Source: Paenibacillus tuaregi (GTDB lineage Bacteria; Bacillota; Bacilli; Paenibacillales; Paenibacillaceae). Taken from it: a DNA stretch of 64,000 bases. This document shows positions 43,709 to 52,016 of the stretch, in pieces. Where the stretch lies: the NCBI RefSeq assembly GCF_900086655.1, contig NZ_LT575476.1:4428934-4492933 (forward strand), given 5' to 3'. Position 1 is the first letter of the stretch. Each line of letters begins with the position of its first letter. The position numbers were made by a program, and so were the translations under genes. Under the pieces are notes generated by a model. That model did no database searches. It had not been told where the DNA came from and saw only the letters and a list, made by a program, of their open reading frames with translations.

Positions 43709-43737
43709 TTGAGCTTATAATGGAATTGCAATATAAT
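43709..43737 (+). promoter_or_regulatory. Promoter of the LysR regulator beside sdhCAB
   Basis: TTGAGC (43709-43714) and TATAAT (43732-43737) with a 17-bp spacer lie 40 nt before the LysR start. The AT-rich stretch downstream has the imperfect inverted repeat TGCAATA / TTATGCA, which could be a LysR-type site. The sdhC promoter on the opposite strand is not obvious. Confidence 0.55.
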
Positions 43738-43777
43738 TATTAAATGTTATGCAAATAACGCATAAGGAGGAGTTCTG

Positions 43778-44680
43778 TTGTACGATGATCTGCTTGTCTA
43801 TATCACTGTGGTGGAACAATCCAGTCTGAATAAAGCTTCAAAGCTGCTGAACCTGTCCCAGCCTGCCTTGTCCCGCAAAATATCCAAGCTGGAGGAAGAG
43901 CTTGGGGTCAAGCTCTTCAACCGCAACGGCAAGCGCCTGGAGCTCACCCGCACAGGGCAGCTGGTGTACACCTACGCGCTGGAGCAGCGTCAGAGGCACC
44001 TGCAGTTCCTGCAGTCCATCTCCAGGTACAAGCAGGCGGAGCGGAGCGTGCTGACGCTGGGCGCCAGCCTGACCACCATTCAGACCACACTGCCGCCTCT
44101 TGTTAAAGCGCTCATGAACAAGTACCCGGATACGGAGCTTAAGCTCGTCACGGGCAAAACCCATGAGATTGTCTCCCATGTGCGCGACAAGAAGGTCGAC
44201 TTCGGCGTCGTCGCCTCTTCTATTGATGAACCCGGTCTGCTGTGTATTCCCTTGTTCGAGGACCACCTGGAGCTTGTGGTTCCAAGCCAGCATGACCTGC
44301 TTCAGGTGAAGCGTATTACAATGGAGGATCTGAATCTGCAGCCGATGATTATTTTCTCCAAGGGCACTTGGTATCGGCGGGTTATTGATGATCTGTTCGC
44401 AAGATACAATGTCATTCCGGATATCCGGATGGAAATCGACTCGTTCGAAGCGATTGTCCGGCTGCTTCCGACCTGTAAGGCAGCGGCCCTGCTTCCTAAA
44501 TCGTATCTCCGAACCCCCCTGCTCGACAAGAATGAAGTGGTTACCATTCCGATGAAGGAGCTGGAGCAGACACGGAGAAGGACCTGCCTGATCTTTGGCC
44601 AGAAGACCGATCTGTCCAGCGAAACCCGGCAGTGGATCGATGAAATGAAAAAAGCCCTCTCTGGTGCGCTGTCCGTGTGA
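43778..44680 (+). CDS. LysR-family transcriptional regulator beside sdhCAB
   Basis: This 300-residue regulator has an N-terminal winged helix (SSLNKASKLLNLSQPALSRK) and an effector-binding domain from about residue 90. TTG is the start, with AAGGAGGAG 8 nt upstream. It is divergent from the succinate dehydrogenase operon, so it could control sdhCAB in the manner of CcpC-like regulators of the citric acid cycle; this is inference from position. Effector unknown. Confidence 0.9.
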   Translation: MYDDLLVYITVVEQSSLNKASKLLNLSQPALSRKISKLEEELGVKLFNRNGKRLELTRTGQLVYTYALEQRQRHLQFLQSISRYKQAERSVLTLGASLTTIQTTLPPLVKALMNKYPDTELKLVTGKTHEIVSHVRDKKVDFGVVASSIDEPGLLCIPLFEDHLELVVPSQHDLLQVKRITMEDLNLQPMIIFSKGTWYRRVIDDLFARYNVIPDIRMEIDSFEAIVRLLPTCKAAALLPKSYLRTPLLDKNEVVTIPMKELEQTRRRTCLIFGQKTDLSSETRQWIDEMKKALSGALSV

Positions 44681-44712
44681 CTCATACGAAATCAGCGCAC
44701 CGGCAGAAGAAT

Positions 44713-45381
44713 CTACTCTTCGCTGTTAACCGATTGCTCGAATTCCTCAATGTTCTCATTGGAACCGATGATCACCATGATATCACCCGTATGAATCTGA
44801 TCCATGGCTGTCGGCGCAATAATGCAGCCGCTCTCCCTCTGGATCGCCACGACGCTGCAGCCGAATCTTGCCCTGGCATTCAGCTCGTTTAAGGTCTTCC
44901 CGTCCAGGGTATGGGGCACCTTCAGCTCCACAATGCTGTAATCCTTGGACAGCTCAATATAGTCTACAAGATTCGGATTGACAAGCTGATGAGCGATCCG
45001 GACCCCCATGTCCCTCTCCGGATAAACCACCTTATCCACTCCGAGCTTCTCAAGTGCCCGGCCATGCAGGGTGGAGATGGCTTTGGACACGACCGTCTTA
45101 ATTCCCATTTCCTTCAGGAGAATGGTCGCTAGAATGCTCATCTGAATGTCATCCCCGATCGCAACGATACCACAGTCGAAATTGCGGATTCCTAAGGACC
45201 TTAACATCTCCTCGTCCGTCGCATCCGCAACAACCGTGTGGGTCAGAACCTCACTCATGTTGTATACCACTTCTTCGTTTCGGTCCACCCCAAGCACTTC
45301 ATACCCGAGGTCCACCAATTCCCTTGCCAGGCTTGAGCCGAACCGGCCAAGTCCAATCACTACAAACTGTTGATTTTCCAT
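44713..45381 (-). CDS. ktrA: Ktr potassium uptake regulatory subunit (RCK protein)
   Basis: This 222-residue cytoplasmic protein forms the octameric RCK ring that gates the membrane pore. Its RCK_N Rossmann domain has VIGLGRFGSSLARELVDLGY and binds nucleotides (ATP/ADP or NAD(H)). The RCK_C part follows residue ~140 (TLNELNARARFGCSVVAIQR). It could be named KtrA or KtrC; proximity to a KtrB-type pore gene 18 nt upstream suggests KtrA. In relatives the second messenger c-di-AMP inhibits this subunit at RCK_C. Confidence 0.9.
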   Translation of the reverse strand: MENQQFVVIGLGRFGSSLARELVDLGYEVLGVDRNEEVVYNMSEVLTHTVVADATDEEMLRSLGIRNFDCGIVAIGDDIQMSILATILLKEMGIKTVVSKAISTLHGRALEKLGVDKVVYPERDMGVRIAHQLVNPNLVDYIELSKDYSIVELKVPHTLDGKTLNELNARARFGCSVVAIQRESGCIIAPTAMDQIHTGDIMVIIGSNENIEEFEQSVNSEE

Positions 45382-45399
45382 ATGCAGTTCTGCATCTCC

Positions 45400-46752
45400 T
45401 TACCCAATAATCATTTTCCCTTCAGGATGGCGGTACAGCTCCTTCTCTTTCTTCGGGCCGAGCGCATAGGCCATAGTCAGCAGTCCAAGCCTGCCCGCGA
45501 ACATGGTCAGAGAAATCAGCGCCTTGCCCAGTACCGTCAGCTTACCCGTAATCCCCATGGAAAGTCCTACGGTTCCAAATGCCGAAGTCGTTTCGAACAG
45601 GATGCTAAGAAAGCTGGCATCCTCAGTAGCGGTCAGCACCATGGTTACCGCGATAATGAAAAAGAGCGCAAACATCGTCACCGTAATCGCTTTATGAATC
45701 CGTTCCTGAGCCAGACGGTAGCGGTACAGCACAACCTCTTCCCTTCCACGGATCATCGACAGCACCGCACCAACAAGAATCGTAAAGGTGGTCGTCTTGA
45801 TTCCGCCTCCGGTGGAGCCCGGTGAAGCTCCGATAAACATTAATATAATAATAAAGAACTGTGTAGCCTGTCTTAATGAGCCAATATCCAGCGTGTTGGC
45901 CCCCGCCGTTCTTGGTGTAACGGATTGAAACAGGGAGCCCCAAATTTTGCCGCCCCACCCTAAGGGCTCCAATGTCTTTGGATTTGTATACTCGAATATA
46001 AATATGACCACAGTTCCAAGTACTATAAGTGCGGCAGTCATGGAGAGAACAACCTTGGAATGAAGGGACAGCTTCCATTTCTTGCGGTTTTTGCGGAAGC
46101 CTGCTAAATCTGAAATTACAATGAAACCAATACCCCCGGATACGATAAGAAACATCGTAACCAGATTAACCACCGGATCATCAACGAACATCGTAAGGCT
46201 CCGGTAACCCCCGAACAAGTCAAAACCCGCATTGTTGAACATGGATACCGCATGAAACAGGCCATAATAGACCGCACGGCCCAGCGGCATGTCAAACGCC
46301 CAGCGGATGCTGTAAATGATCGCGGCACACAACTCAATAACGATCGAGTAAGTCAGCACCTTGCGGATCAGCCGGACGATCCCCTCCATCGTATTCTGGT
46401 TCATCGCCTCTTGGAGCAGAAGGCGGTCTTTCAATGAAATTTTACGTTTGAATACCATGGAGAACAGGGTCGCCATGGTCATAAAACCAAGTCCGCCCAC
46501 CTGAATAAGAACCATGATGACTACCTGACCAAAGGTAGTGAAATCAAGCCCCGTGTCTTTTACGACCAGGCCAGTAACGCAGGTCGCCGAAGTCGCCGTA
46601 AAGAGCGCATTGATAAATTCCAGTGATTTGCCACCCACATTTGAAATAGGTAGCATAAGCAGCAAGGTGCCAAGCATAATAATAGCAGCGAAGCCAAGCA
46701 CTAGAATTTGGGGAGGGGAGAACTTAGGCAGCCTGTACCTCAATCTTTTCAC
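45400..46752 (-). CDS. ktrB: Ktr/Trk potassium uptake membrane subunit
   Basis: This 450-residue membrane pore subunit has the four repeated M1-P-M2 units of the SKT superfamily. The pore loops with the key glycines are visible as SATCVTGLVVKDTG, NAGFDLFGGYR, TPRTAGANTLD and SAFGTVGLSMG. It carries out K+ (possibly Na+-coupled) uptake with the RCK ring encoded 18 nt downstream. It lies divergent to the CPBP protease gene. KtrB versus KtrD naming rests on proximity to ktrA. Confidence 0.92.
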   Translation of the reverse strand: MKRLRYRLPKFSPPQILVLGFAAIIMLGTLLLMLPISNVGGKSLEFINALFTATSATCVTGLVVKDTGLDFTTFGQVVIMVLIQVGGLGFMTMATLFSMVFKRKISLKDRLLLQEAMNQNTMEGIVRLIRKVLTYSIVIELCAAIIYSIRWAFDMPLGRAVYYGLFHAVSMFNNAGFDLFGGYRSLTMFVDDPVVNLVTMFLIVSGGIGFIVISDLAGFRKNRKKWKLSLHSKVVLSMTAALIVLGTVVIFIFEYTNPKTLEPLGWGGKIWGSLFQSVTPRTAGANTLDIGSLRQATQFFIIILMFIGASPGSTGGGIKTTTFTILVGAVLSMIRGREEVVLYRYRLAQERIHKAITVTMFALFFIIAVTMVLTATEDASFLSILFETTSAFGTVGLSMGITGKLTVLGKALISLTMFAGRLGLLTMAYALGPKKEKELYRHPEGKMIIG

Positions 46753-46844
46753 CTCTTCATTAAGAATTGCAATTATGTTATCTTTACTTGAGTTCAGAAT
46801 CTCAAAATTATATACATACTAATATAAACCAAAGGAGCATACTT

Positions 46845-48530
46845 ATGAAAGCCGAAGGGCCAGCATTGAAGCTGCCAACCAACAATAAGACACTATGGAT
46901 TATGGCGGTGATAGGACTTGCCATCTTCTTGTACATTCAGGTGCTGCCGCTTACGAACTCTCAAAATGGCCAGCAGGAGCCTAGCGGCCAGCTGATCAGC
47001 AAAGACCAAGCCGCCTTGTCGGCAGAGCAATTTGCTGCCGATGCACTGGGTCTCAGCGGCCTGCAGGAGGCGGGCAAACCTCTGGTTACCTATGAGTCGG
47101 ACTCCGACTTATACGGGTACTTATCCAAATCAGGCCTGCTGACCGACTATAACACTAAATATGAAAAACAGTTTCCTTATGACGTCTACCGCGTCAGCTT
47201 CGAGAATCCAGCTTCCTTTATGAAGCTGCTTAATGTGGATGTTCATATGACGAGCGGTAAGGTTACGGGCTTTGAGGCTGTACAGCTGTATTCCCGGAAG
47301 GACCGCAGTGTGCTTCTTGAGCATAATGCCGCAACCGCCGCACAGACGCTTCGTCAGCTTGAAGGCAATCTGTCGTTGGCGGACAAGCAGAAGCTGGCCA
47401 TCCCTTTTCTGGAACAAATGGGCTACCGGGCGCGTGAGCTGGTTCTGATCAGCAATGAAACTGATCCGGGCTTAACCTACAAGATTATGAATTATAAGAT
47501 CGGGGAGGCTCAGGCCGAGCTTCGCTTCCAGTATGAATATGGCCAAGTCGCCTCCTTGGAGTCCGCTTTTAGCGTACCTGAATCCCATGAAGCTTACGTA
47601 AGTGCCCAGAAGCGGCTGGCCAACTGGCTCTACTTTGGCGGTTATGCCCTGCTCTCGTTTGTGCTCGGTATTCTTGCCATCGTGTACAGTGCCCGCACCC
47701 GGCCGTTTGCTTCTTTTAAAAGAGGTGCGTTCCTTTCGGTTTTCTACTTTGCGGTTAATGTAATCTCCGTCATTAATCTAATGCCGGTCCTGCAAGCCCA
47801 ACACCTGTCCAAAACTGCACTTGCCGTGCTGCTGACCGTTCAATGCTTGTTCACGATCATGGTCTCCGCATCCGTGTACTTCTCACTAGTCGCAGGAGAC
47901 GGGCTGTGGCGGAAGCTGGGTTACTCCATGTGGGTGCACCCCCGTGAGCCCAAGTATGGCAGCCACGTGCTCAGCTCCATGATAGAGGGCTACGCCTGGG
48001 CCTTCGTGATCCTGGGAGCCCAATCCGTCATCTTCGTGGCACTCGAAAGCAGTATTCATTCTTGGTCCACCACAGATGCCACACAGTCCACTTATAACAT
48101 GTTATACCCGTGGCTGTTTCCCCTGGTGGCTTGGACAGCCGGGATCGGTGAGGAAGCTGTGTACCGGCTGTTTGGAATTCCGATGCTGAAAAAGATATTC
48201 CGCAGCACCTGGATAGCCGCCTTGATCTCTTCGCTGATCTGGGCTTTCGGGCACACCCTGTATCCGATTTACCCGGTTGTTTCCAGGCCCATTGAGCTGG
48301 CCTTTATCGGACTCCTATTCAGCTTCATCTTCCTTCGCCGCGGCTTCATCACGGTTATGTTCACCCACATTATATTTGACAGCATTCTAATGGGGCTCAG
48401 CCTGATTATGATGGGGCAGGTCTCCAATATCGCGGTTGGAGTTCTATACATTATCCTGCCAGCTGTGGTCGGATACCTGGTTTATGTATTTTACCAAAGA
48501 CGCGGCGCACCGCGGTCCTTACATCTGTAA
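46845..48530 (+). CDS. CPBP-family intramembrane glutamic protease-like protein
   Basis: This 561-residue membrane protein begins with a transmembrane segment (IMAVIGLAIFLYIQVLP) and a large extracytoplasmic region, then has several helices and a C-terminal CPBP/Abi domain. The catalytic pattern is GIGEEAVYRLFG (EExxxR), followed by WAFGHTLYP and FTHIIFDSI with the metal or catalytic histidines. Rce1-like relatives process prenylated proteins or peptides; bacterial members often act in peptide immunity or signalling, and the substrate is unknown. The start at 46845 has AAAGGAGC; the longer frame to 46767 lacks an RBS. Confidence 0.85.
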   Translation: MKAEGPALKLPTNNKTLWIMAVIGLAIFLYIQVLPLTNSQNGQQEPSGQLISKDQAALSAEQFAADALGLSGLQEAGKPLVTYESDSDLYGYLSKSGLLTDYNTKYEKQFPYDVYRVSFENPASFMKLLNVDVHMTSGKVTGFEAVQLYSRKDRSVLLEHNAATAAQTLRQLEGNLSLADKQKLAIPFLEQMGYRARELVLISNETDPGLTYKIMNYKIGEAQAELRFQYEYGQVASLESAFSVPESHEAYVSAQKRLANWLYFGGYALLSFVLGILAIVYSARTRPFASFKRGAFLSVFYFAVNVISVINLMPVLQAQHLSKTALAVLLTVQCLFTIMVSASVYFSLVAGDGLWRKLGYSMWVHPREPKYGSHVLSSMIEGYAWAFVILGAQSVIFVALESSIHSWSTTDATQSTYNMLYPWLFPLVAWTAGIGEEAVYRLFGIPMLKKIFRSTWIAALISSLIWAFGHTLYPIYPVVSRPIELAFIGLLFSFIFLRRGFITVMFTHIIFDSILMGLSLIMMGQVSNIAVGVLYIILPAVVGYLVYVFYQRRGAPRSLHL

Positions 48531-48568
48531 TCCTTCCAATCTAATATTAGATGCTCCATCGAGAAAAA

Positions 48569-48605
48569 GGGCTGTGCTCCGGTCATAAAGACCTGGCACA
48601 GCCCC
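48569..48605 (+). terminator. Terminator after the CPBP protease gene
   Basis: GGGCTGTGC and GCACAGCCC pair around an inner GGTC / GACC stem, followed by CCTTTGG on the plus strand. It lies 38 nt past the stop codon. Confidence 0.75.
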
Positions 48606-48608
48606 TTT

Positions 48609-48818
48609 GGCATTTAACAAGGAATCACCGTTTGGATGGTTGGATGGTGTACCGCCCCTCTCGGAGGAATGCAACGCAACGCCACACCGCGCTAGGAGCT
48701 TCGCACTCCCCAACACTCGTGCACCCGGCACTGATGAACCTCTCTTACCCCGGGTACATGAACATGACTACCGTTCTTCATCTAAATCCAAGATTAGGGA
48801 AGAAGCCGGGGCTCTTCC
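48609..48818. other. Non-coding stretch before uvrC with a possible uvrC terminator
   Basis: No ORF with an RBS is seen in this 210-nt gap between convergent genes. Its right end, close to the uvrC stop, carries an imperfect minus-strand hairpin (AGGGAAGAGCC / GGCTTCTTCCCT) with a weak U-tract, which could end uvrC transcription. The left part is unexplained. Confidence 0.4.
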
Positions 48819-50954
48819 CTAGGGTGTCATTGTCTCTTCTTCATCCCGCAAAGCGGCAATAATCTGCCTTGCAAGCTTATCACCTATAGATAATGGCCGG
48901 AAATCTTCAACAGAAGCTTCCTTAATCTTCTTTAATGAGCCAAAATGCTTGAGCAGCGCCTTACGGCGCTTCTCACCGATTCCCGGAATGGAATCGAGAC
49001 GGGAAGTCACCATCGACTTGCCCCTTTGCTCACGGTGGAAGCTGATCGCGAACCGGTGGACCTCGTCTTGAATCCGCTGCAGCAAATAGAATTCCTGGCT
49101 GTCTCTTGGAAGCGCGATCGGTTCCGGCGGGTCTCCAATCATCAGCTGGGCTGTCTTATGCTTCGTATCTTTCACAAGGCCGCCTACAGGAATGAATAAC
49201 CCCAGCTCATTCTCCAAAATATCCACTGCCGCGGAGATCTGCCCCTTGCCGCCATCCACAATAACAAGATCCGGAAGCGGAAGATTCTCCTTCAGCACAC
49301 GCTCGTATCTTCTGCGGATGACCTCGCGCATGGTCTCATAGTCATCCGGGCCTTGTACCGTTCTAACCTTATACTTCCGGTACTCCTTCTTGTCCGGCTT
49401 CCCGTCGGTGAACACCACCATCGCGGATACCGGGTTAGCCCCCTGGATATTGGAGTTGTCAAACGCCTCAATCCGGCGCAGGGAAGATAATCCGATCCAG
49501 CTGCCCAAGCTTTCGGAAGCTTTGGAAGTGCGCTCCTCGTTCCGTTCGATCAGCCGGAACTTCTCATCCAGTGCAACCTTCGCATTCTGGATGCCCATAT
49601 CGACCATCTGCTTCTTCAGGCCGCGCTGGGGAATATGCACCTTAATGCCGAGCCATTCCTGAAGCGAAGCCGCTCCGCTAACCGCGTCCGACATTCCTGA
49701 AGCCGCACGTTCAGCGTCTACAGGTTCAAGCTCATCCGCCTGAGTTGAGAAGATCTTCTCCGGCTCGCCATTCACGGCACCGTCCACTTCAGCCTCGGCC
49801 GCATCCTCCTGGGCCAGCTTATCGGCGAGCACCTCGGCTGAGATCCAGGTCCGCTGGCCTTCCTGAGGAGCCTCGCTGTTCTCTGCCCCGCCGTCATCAG
49901 CCTGAGCGGCTTCTAAGCTGCTATCTTCTGCCGAAGCAGTCTTTGTGTCTTCCGTCGAGCCATCAACGCTAGTCTTCTCCTCCTGCATACCCGGCAGCAG
50001 AATCTCCTGCGGCAGCGCAGGATTATCACTGTAATACTGAGTCACGAAAGAGAGGAAATCACTGTACGGCTCCCCGTAGAACGGGAAGATAGACGCGTGC
50101 CGCTCGATCATTTTACCCTGACGCATATACAGGATCTGCACACACATCCAGCCCTTGTCTACCGCAAAACCGAACACATCGCGGTCTCTGGAATCGGCCA
50201 TCGAAATCTTCTGCTTCTCCATCAAGGCGTCAATGTTCGTGATCTGGTCGCGCAGCTCCTTGGCCCGCTCGAAGTACAAATCCTCCGCAGCTTCTTCCAT
50301 CTTGCGGCGAAGCTCCTTCTTGATCTCCTCATGACCACCGCTGAGAAAACGGGTAATTTCCTGGGTAATCTCATCATAGGAAGATTGCGGAACCTCCTGA
50401 ACACAAGGCGCCAGACATTGGCCCATATGATAGTACAGGCATACTTCCTTAGGCATTACGTTGCATTTGCGCAGCGGATACATCCGGTCAAGCAGCTTCT
50501 TGGTCTGCTGAGCCGCATACCCGTTTGGATAAGGACCGAAGTACTTGGCTTTATCCTTGAGAATCCGCCGGGTGACCTCCAGACGCGGATGGGTTTCGTT
50601 CGTTATCTTGATATATGGAAAGGTCTTATCGTCCTTGAGCAGTACATTATAACGCGGCATGTGTTTCTTAATCAGGTTGCACTCCAGAATCAGTGCCTCC
50701 ATGTTGCTTGCCGTTACGATATATTCAAAATCACGTATCTCGGTCACAAGCCGCTGTGTCTTCCCATCATGACTCCCTCTGAAGTAAGAGCGGACACGGT
50801 TCTTGAGCACTTTGGCTTTGCCGACATAGATGATTGTACCTTCTTTATTCTTCATTAAATAACAGCCTGGAAGGTCAGGAAGCAGGGCAAGCTTATGATT
50901 GATCGCTTCCATCGCCTTCTCCTGCTCATTCCATTCCTGGATGTAGTCGTCCAC
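48819..50954 (-). CDS. uvrC: Excinuclease ABC subunit C with long acidic insert
   Basis: UvrC makes the dual incisions of nucleotide excision repair. The N-terminal GIY-YIG nuclease domain has [20 protein letters not shown]. Then comes a Cys-containing stretch ([20 protein letters not shown]), the UvrBC-binding helices, the RNase H-like endonuclease domain ([29 protein letters not shown]) and the C-terminal HhH ([20 protein letters not shown]). Total 711 residues against about 600 typical: an insert of about 110 residues rich in Asp, Glu, Ala and Ser lies in the middle (roughly residues 325-435). I chose GTG 50954 because AGGAG is 8 nt upstream; ATG 50912 is also plausible. Confidence 0.93.
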   Translation of the reverse strand: MDDYIQEWNEQEKAMEAINHKLALLPDLPGCYLMKNKEGTIIYVGKAKVLKNRVRSYFRGSHDGKTQRLVTEIRDFEYIVTASNMEALILECNLIKKHMPRYNVLLKDDKTFPYIKITNETHPRLEVTRRILKDKAKYFGPYPNGYAAQQTKKLLDRMYPLRKCNVMPKEVCLYYHMGQCLAPCVQEVPQSSYDEITQEITRFLSGGHEEIKKELRRKMEEAAEDLYFERAKELRDQITNIDALMEKQKISMADSRDRDVFGFAVDKGWMCVQILYMRQGKMIERHASIFPFYGEPYSDFLSFVTQYYSDNPALPQEILLPGMQEEKTSVDGSTEDTKTASAEDSSLEAAQADDGGAENSEAPQEGQRTWISAEVLADKLAQEDAAEAEVDGAVNGEPEKIFSTQADELEPVDAERAASGMSDAVSGAASLQEWLGIKVHIPQRGLKKQMVDMGIQNAKVALDEKFRLIERNEERTSKASESLGSWIGLSSLRRIEAFDNSNIQGANPVSAMVVFTDGKPDKKEYRKYKVRTVQGPDDYETMREVIRRRYERVLKENLPLPDLVIVDGGKGQISAAVDILENELGLFIPVGGLVKDTKHKTAQLMIGDPPEPIALPRDSQEFYLLQRIQDEVHRFAISFHREQRGKSMVTSRLDSIPGIGEKRRKALLKHFGSLKKIKEASVEDFRPLSIGDKLARQIIAALRDEEETMTP

Positions 50955-51025
50955 GCATTTCACTCCTCTCCCGCGTGAATTCTAGTTGGTAGGGAGCAGT
51001 ATGTCCGCTATCCCAACGCAGAAAA

Positions 51026-51049
51026 CGCCCCCGGGTGATACCGGAGGCG
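51026..51049 (-). terminator. Terminator after trxA
   Basis: On the minus strand CGCCTCCGG / CCGGGGGCG (one mismatch) close a 6-nt loop and are followed by TTTTC. It starts 22 nt past the thioredoxin stop. Confidence 0.75.
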
Positions 51050-51070
51050 TCTTGGCTTCAAAAGATCCGA

Positions 51071-51382
51071 TTACTGGTGTTTTGCAAGCAAGTTTTTGAG
51101 TGATTCTTTGGAGTTCAATCCAACCACTTTATCGACCGGCTGGCCGTCTTTGAAGAAGATCAGCGTCGGAATGCTCATTACGCCAAAACGGGAAGCCGAT
51201 TCAGGATTCTCGTCTACGTTTACCTTTGCAATCTTAACGTCTACTTCAGTTGCCAGCTCATCCAGAATCGGAGCCAGCATTTTGCAAGGACCGCACCAAG
51301 GCGCCCAGAAATCAACAAGGACAGTTCCCTGACCTTCCACTTCACTGCTGAAGGATTGATCAGAAACATTAACGATAGCCAT
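51071..51382 (-). CDS. trxA: Thioredoxin
   Basis: This 103-residue cytoplasmic redox protein has the active site WCGPCKM with both cysteines intact. VDFWAPWCGPC and the cis-proline region GVMSIPTLIFFKDGQ are as in TrxA. It starts at ATG 51382 with AAGGAGGAG upstream; the frame stays open to 51466 but that extension is not expected for this family. It is a single gene with its own terminator. Confidence 0.97.
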   Translation of the reverse strand: MAIVNVSDQSFSSEVEGQGTVLVDFWAPWCGPCKMLAPILDELATEVDVKIAKVNVDENPESASRFGVMSIPTLIFFKDGQPVDKVVGLNSKESLKNLLAKHQ

Positions 51383-51621
51383 GTATATCTCCTCCTTATG
51401 TTTACACATAATTATGTTTGAAATGATTGCGATTATATGGGAATTCCAGCCCCATATAGACGACAAATCAAGTATACCACATTTTTTTAGTAAATGGAAA
51501 ACAGTAAGAGCCCTCTTGTCTTTACAAATGTTTTCGCGTTTGGTTATACTAATAATAACCCAAATCCGTTTTGTCTATGACTAATTTTATGGATTATTTT
51601 TGACGAGGAGGCCCCGGCGCC

Positions 51622-51777
51622 ATGGAGACCCCAATTCGCGTGAACGACCCGCGGCAGCATATTAACGAAGAACCCCGCAATGACTTTGGCGATTTGATGT
51701 TCGGATTCACGGGTATGTTCGTGCTGATGTTTGTCATTTTCTTCGGCATGGTTATCTGGAAATTCATCGCCAGCTAA
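51622..51777 (+). CDS. Small single-pass membrane protein, YqzM-like
   Basis: The 51-residue protein has a polar N-terminus (METPIRVNDPRQHINEEPRN) and one hydrophobic helix ending in MVIWKFIAS. Helix, length and the acidic N-part resemble the uncharacterised YqzM family of Bacillota. GAGGAGG lies 10 nt before the ATG, and a strong terminator follows, so it is an independent gene. Family membership is suggested by resemblance only. Confidence 0.6.
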   Translation: METPIRVNDPRQHINEEPRNDFGDLMFGFTGMFVLMFVIFFGMVIWKFIAS

Positions 51778-51801
51778 GCGGATTGAACCTTTAATTTTAT
51801 C

Positions 51802-51856
51802 AACAACAAACACCTTCCATGATTTGTATCCGTTATCATGGAAGGTGTTTGTTGTT
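51802..51856. terminator. Long perfect-stem bidirectional terminator
   Basis: Two exact 21-bp arms (51802-51822 and 51836-51856, starting AACAACAAACACC and ending GGTGTTTGTTGTT) close a 13-nt loop. T-rich ends on both strands suit termination of the YqzM-like gene and of the minus-strand transcript from the right. The stem is longer than most terminators in the window. Confidence 0.8.
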
Positions 51857-51862
51857 ATGGGC

Positions 51863-51967
51863 TCAACCCTCCAATTCACGCTCATACCGGCTCAGAATTT
51901 GCTCCAGCTCGGCAAATCTCACGAACCGGGAAGTCCGGTAGATTTCCCCTCCCTTATCCTTGGCCAT
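51863..51967 (-). CDS. Possible 34-residue ORF after the BNR-repeat gene
   Basis: The frame reads MAKDKGGEIYRTSRFVRFAE and ends YERELEG. It is charged and helical in appearance, without a membrane segment. It lies 49 nt after the BNR-lipoprotein stop on the same strand and ends next to the 21-bp-stem terminator, so it would be in that transcript. No clear RBS is seen, and the family is not recognised; chance ORF is a real possibility. Confidence 0.25.
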   Translation of the reverse strand: MAKDKGGEIYRTSRFVRFAELEQILSRYERELEG

Positions 51968-52016
51968 TCATTTGAACATTCTCATGTTATACAGTTGTCC
52001 CCCTGGTATCTGTATC

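Noticed and set aside
48551..48862. 103-codon plus-strand frame after the CPBP gene
   Set aside because: It begins in a terminator, has no RBS and runs into uvrC on the opposite strand.
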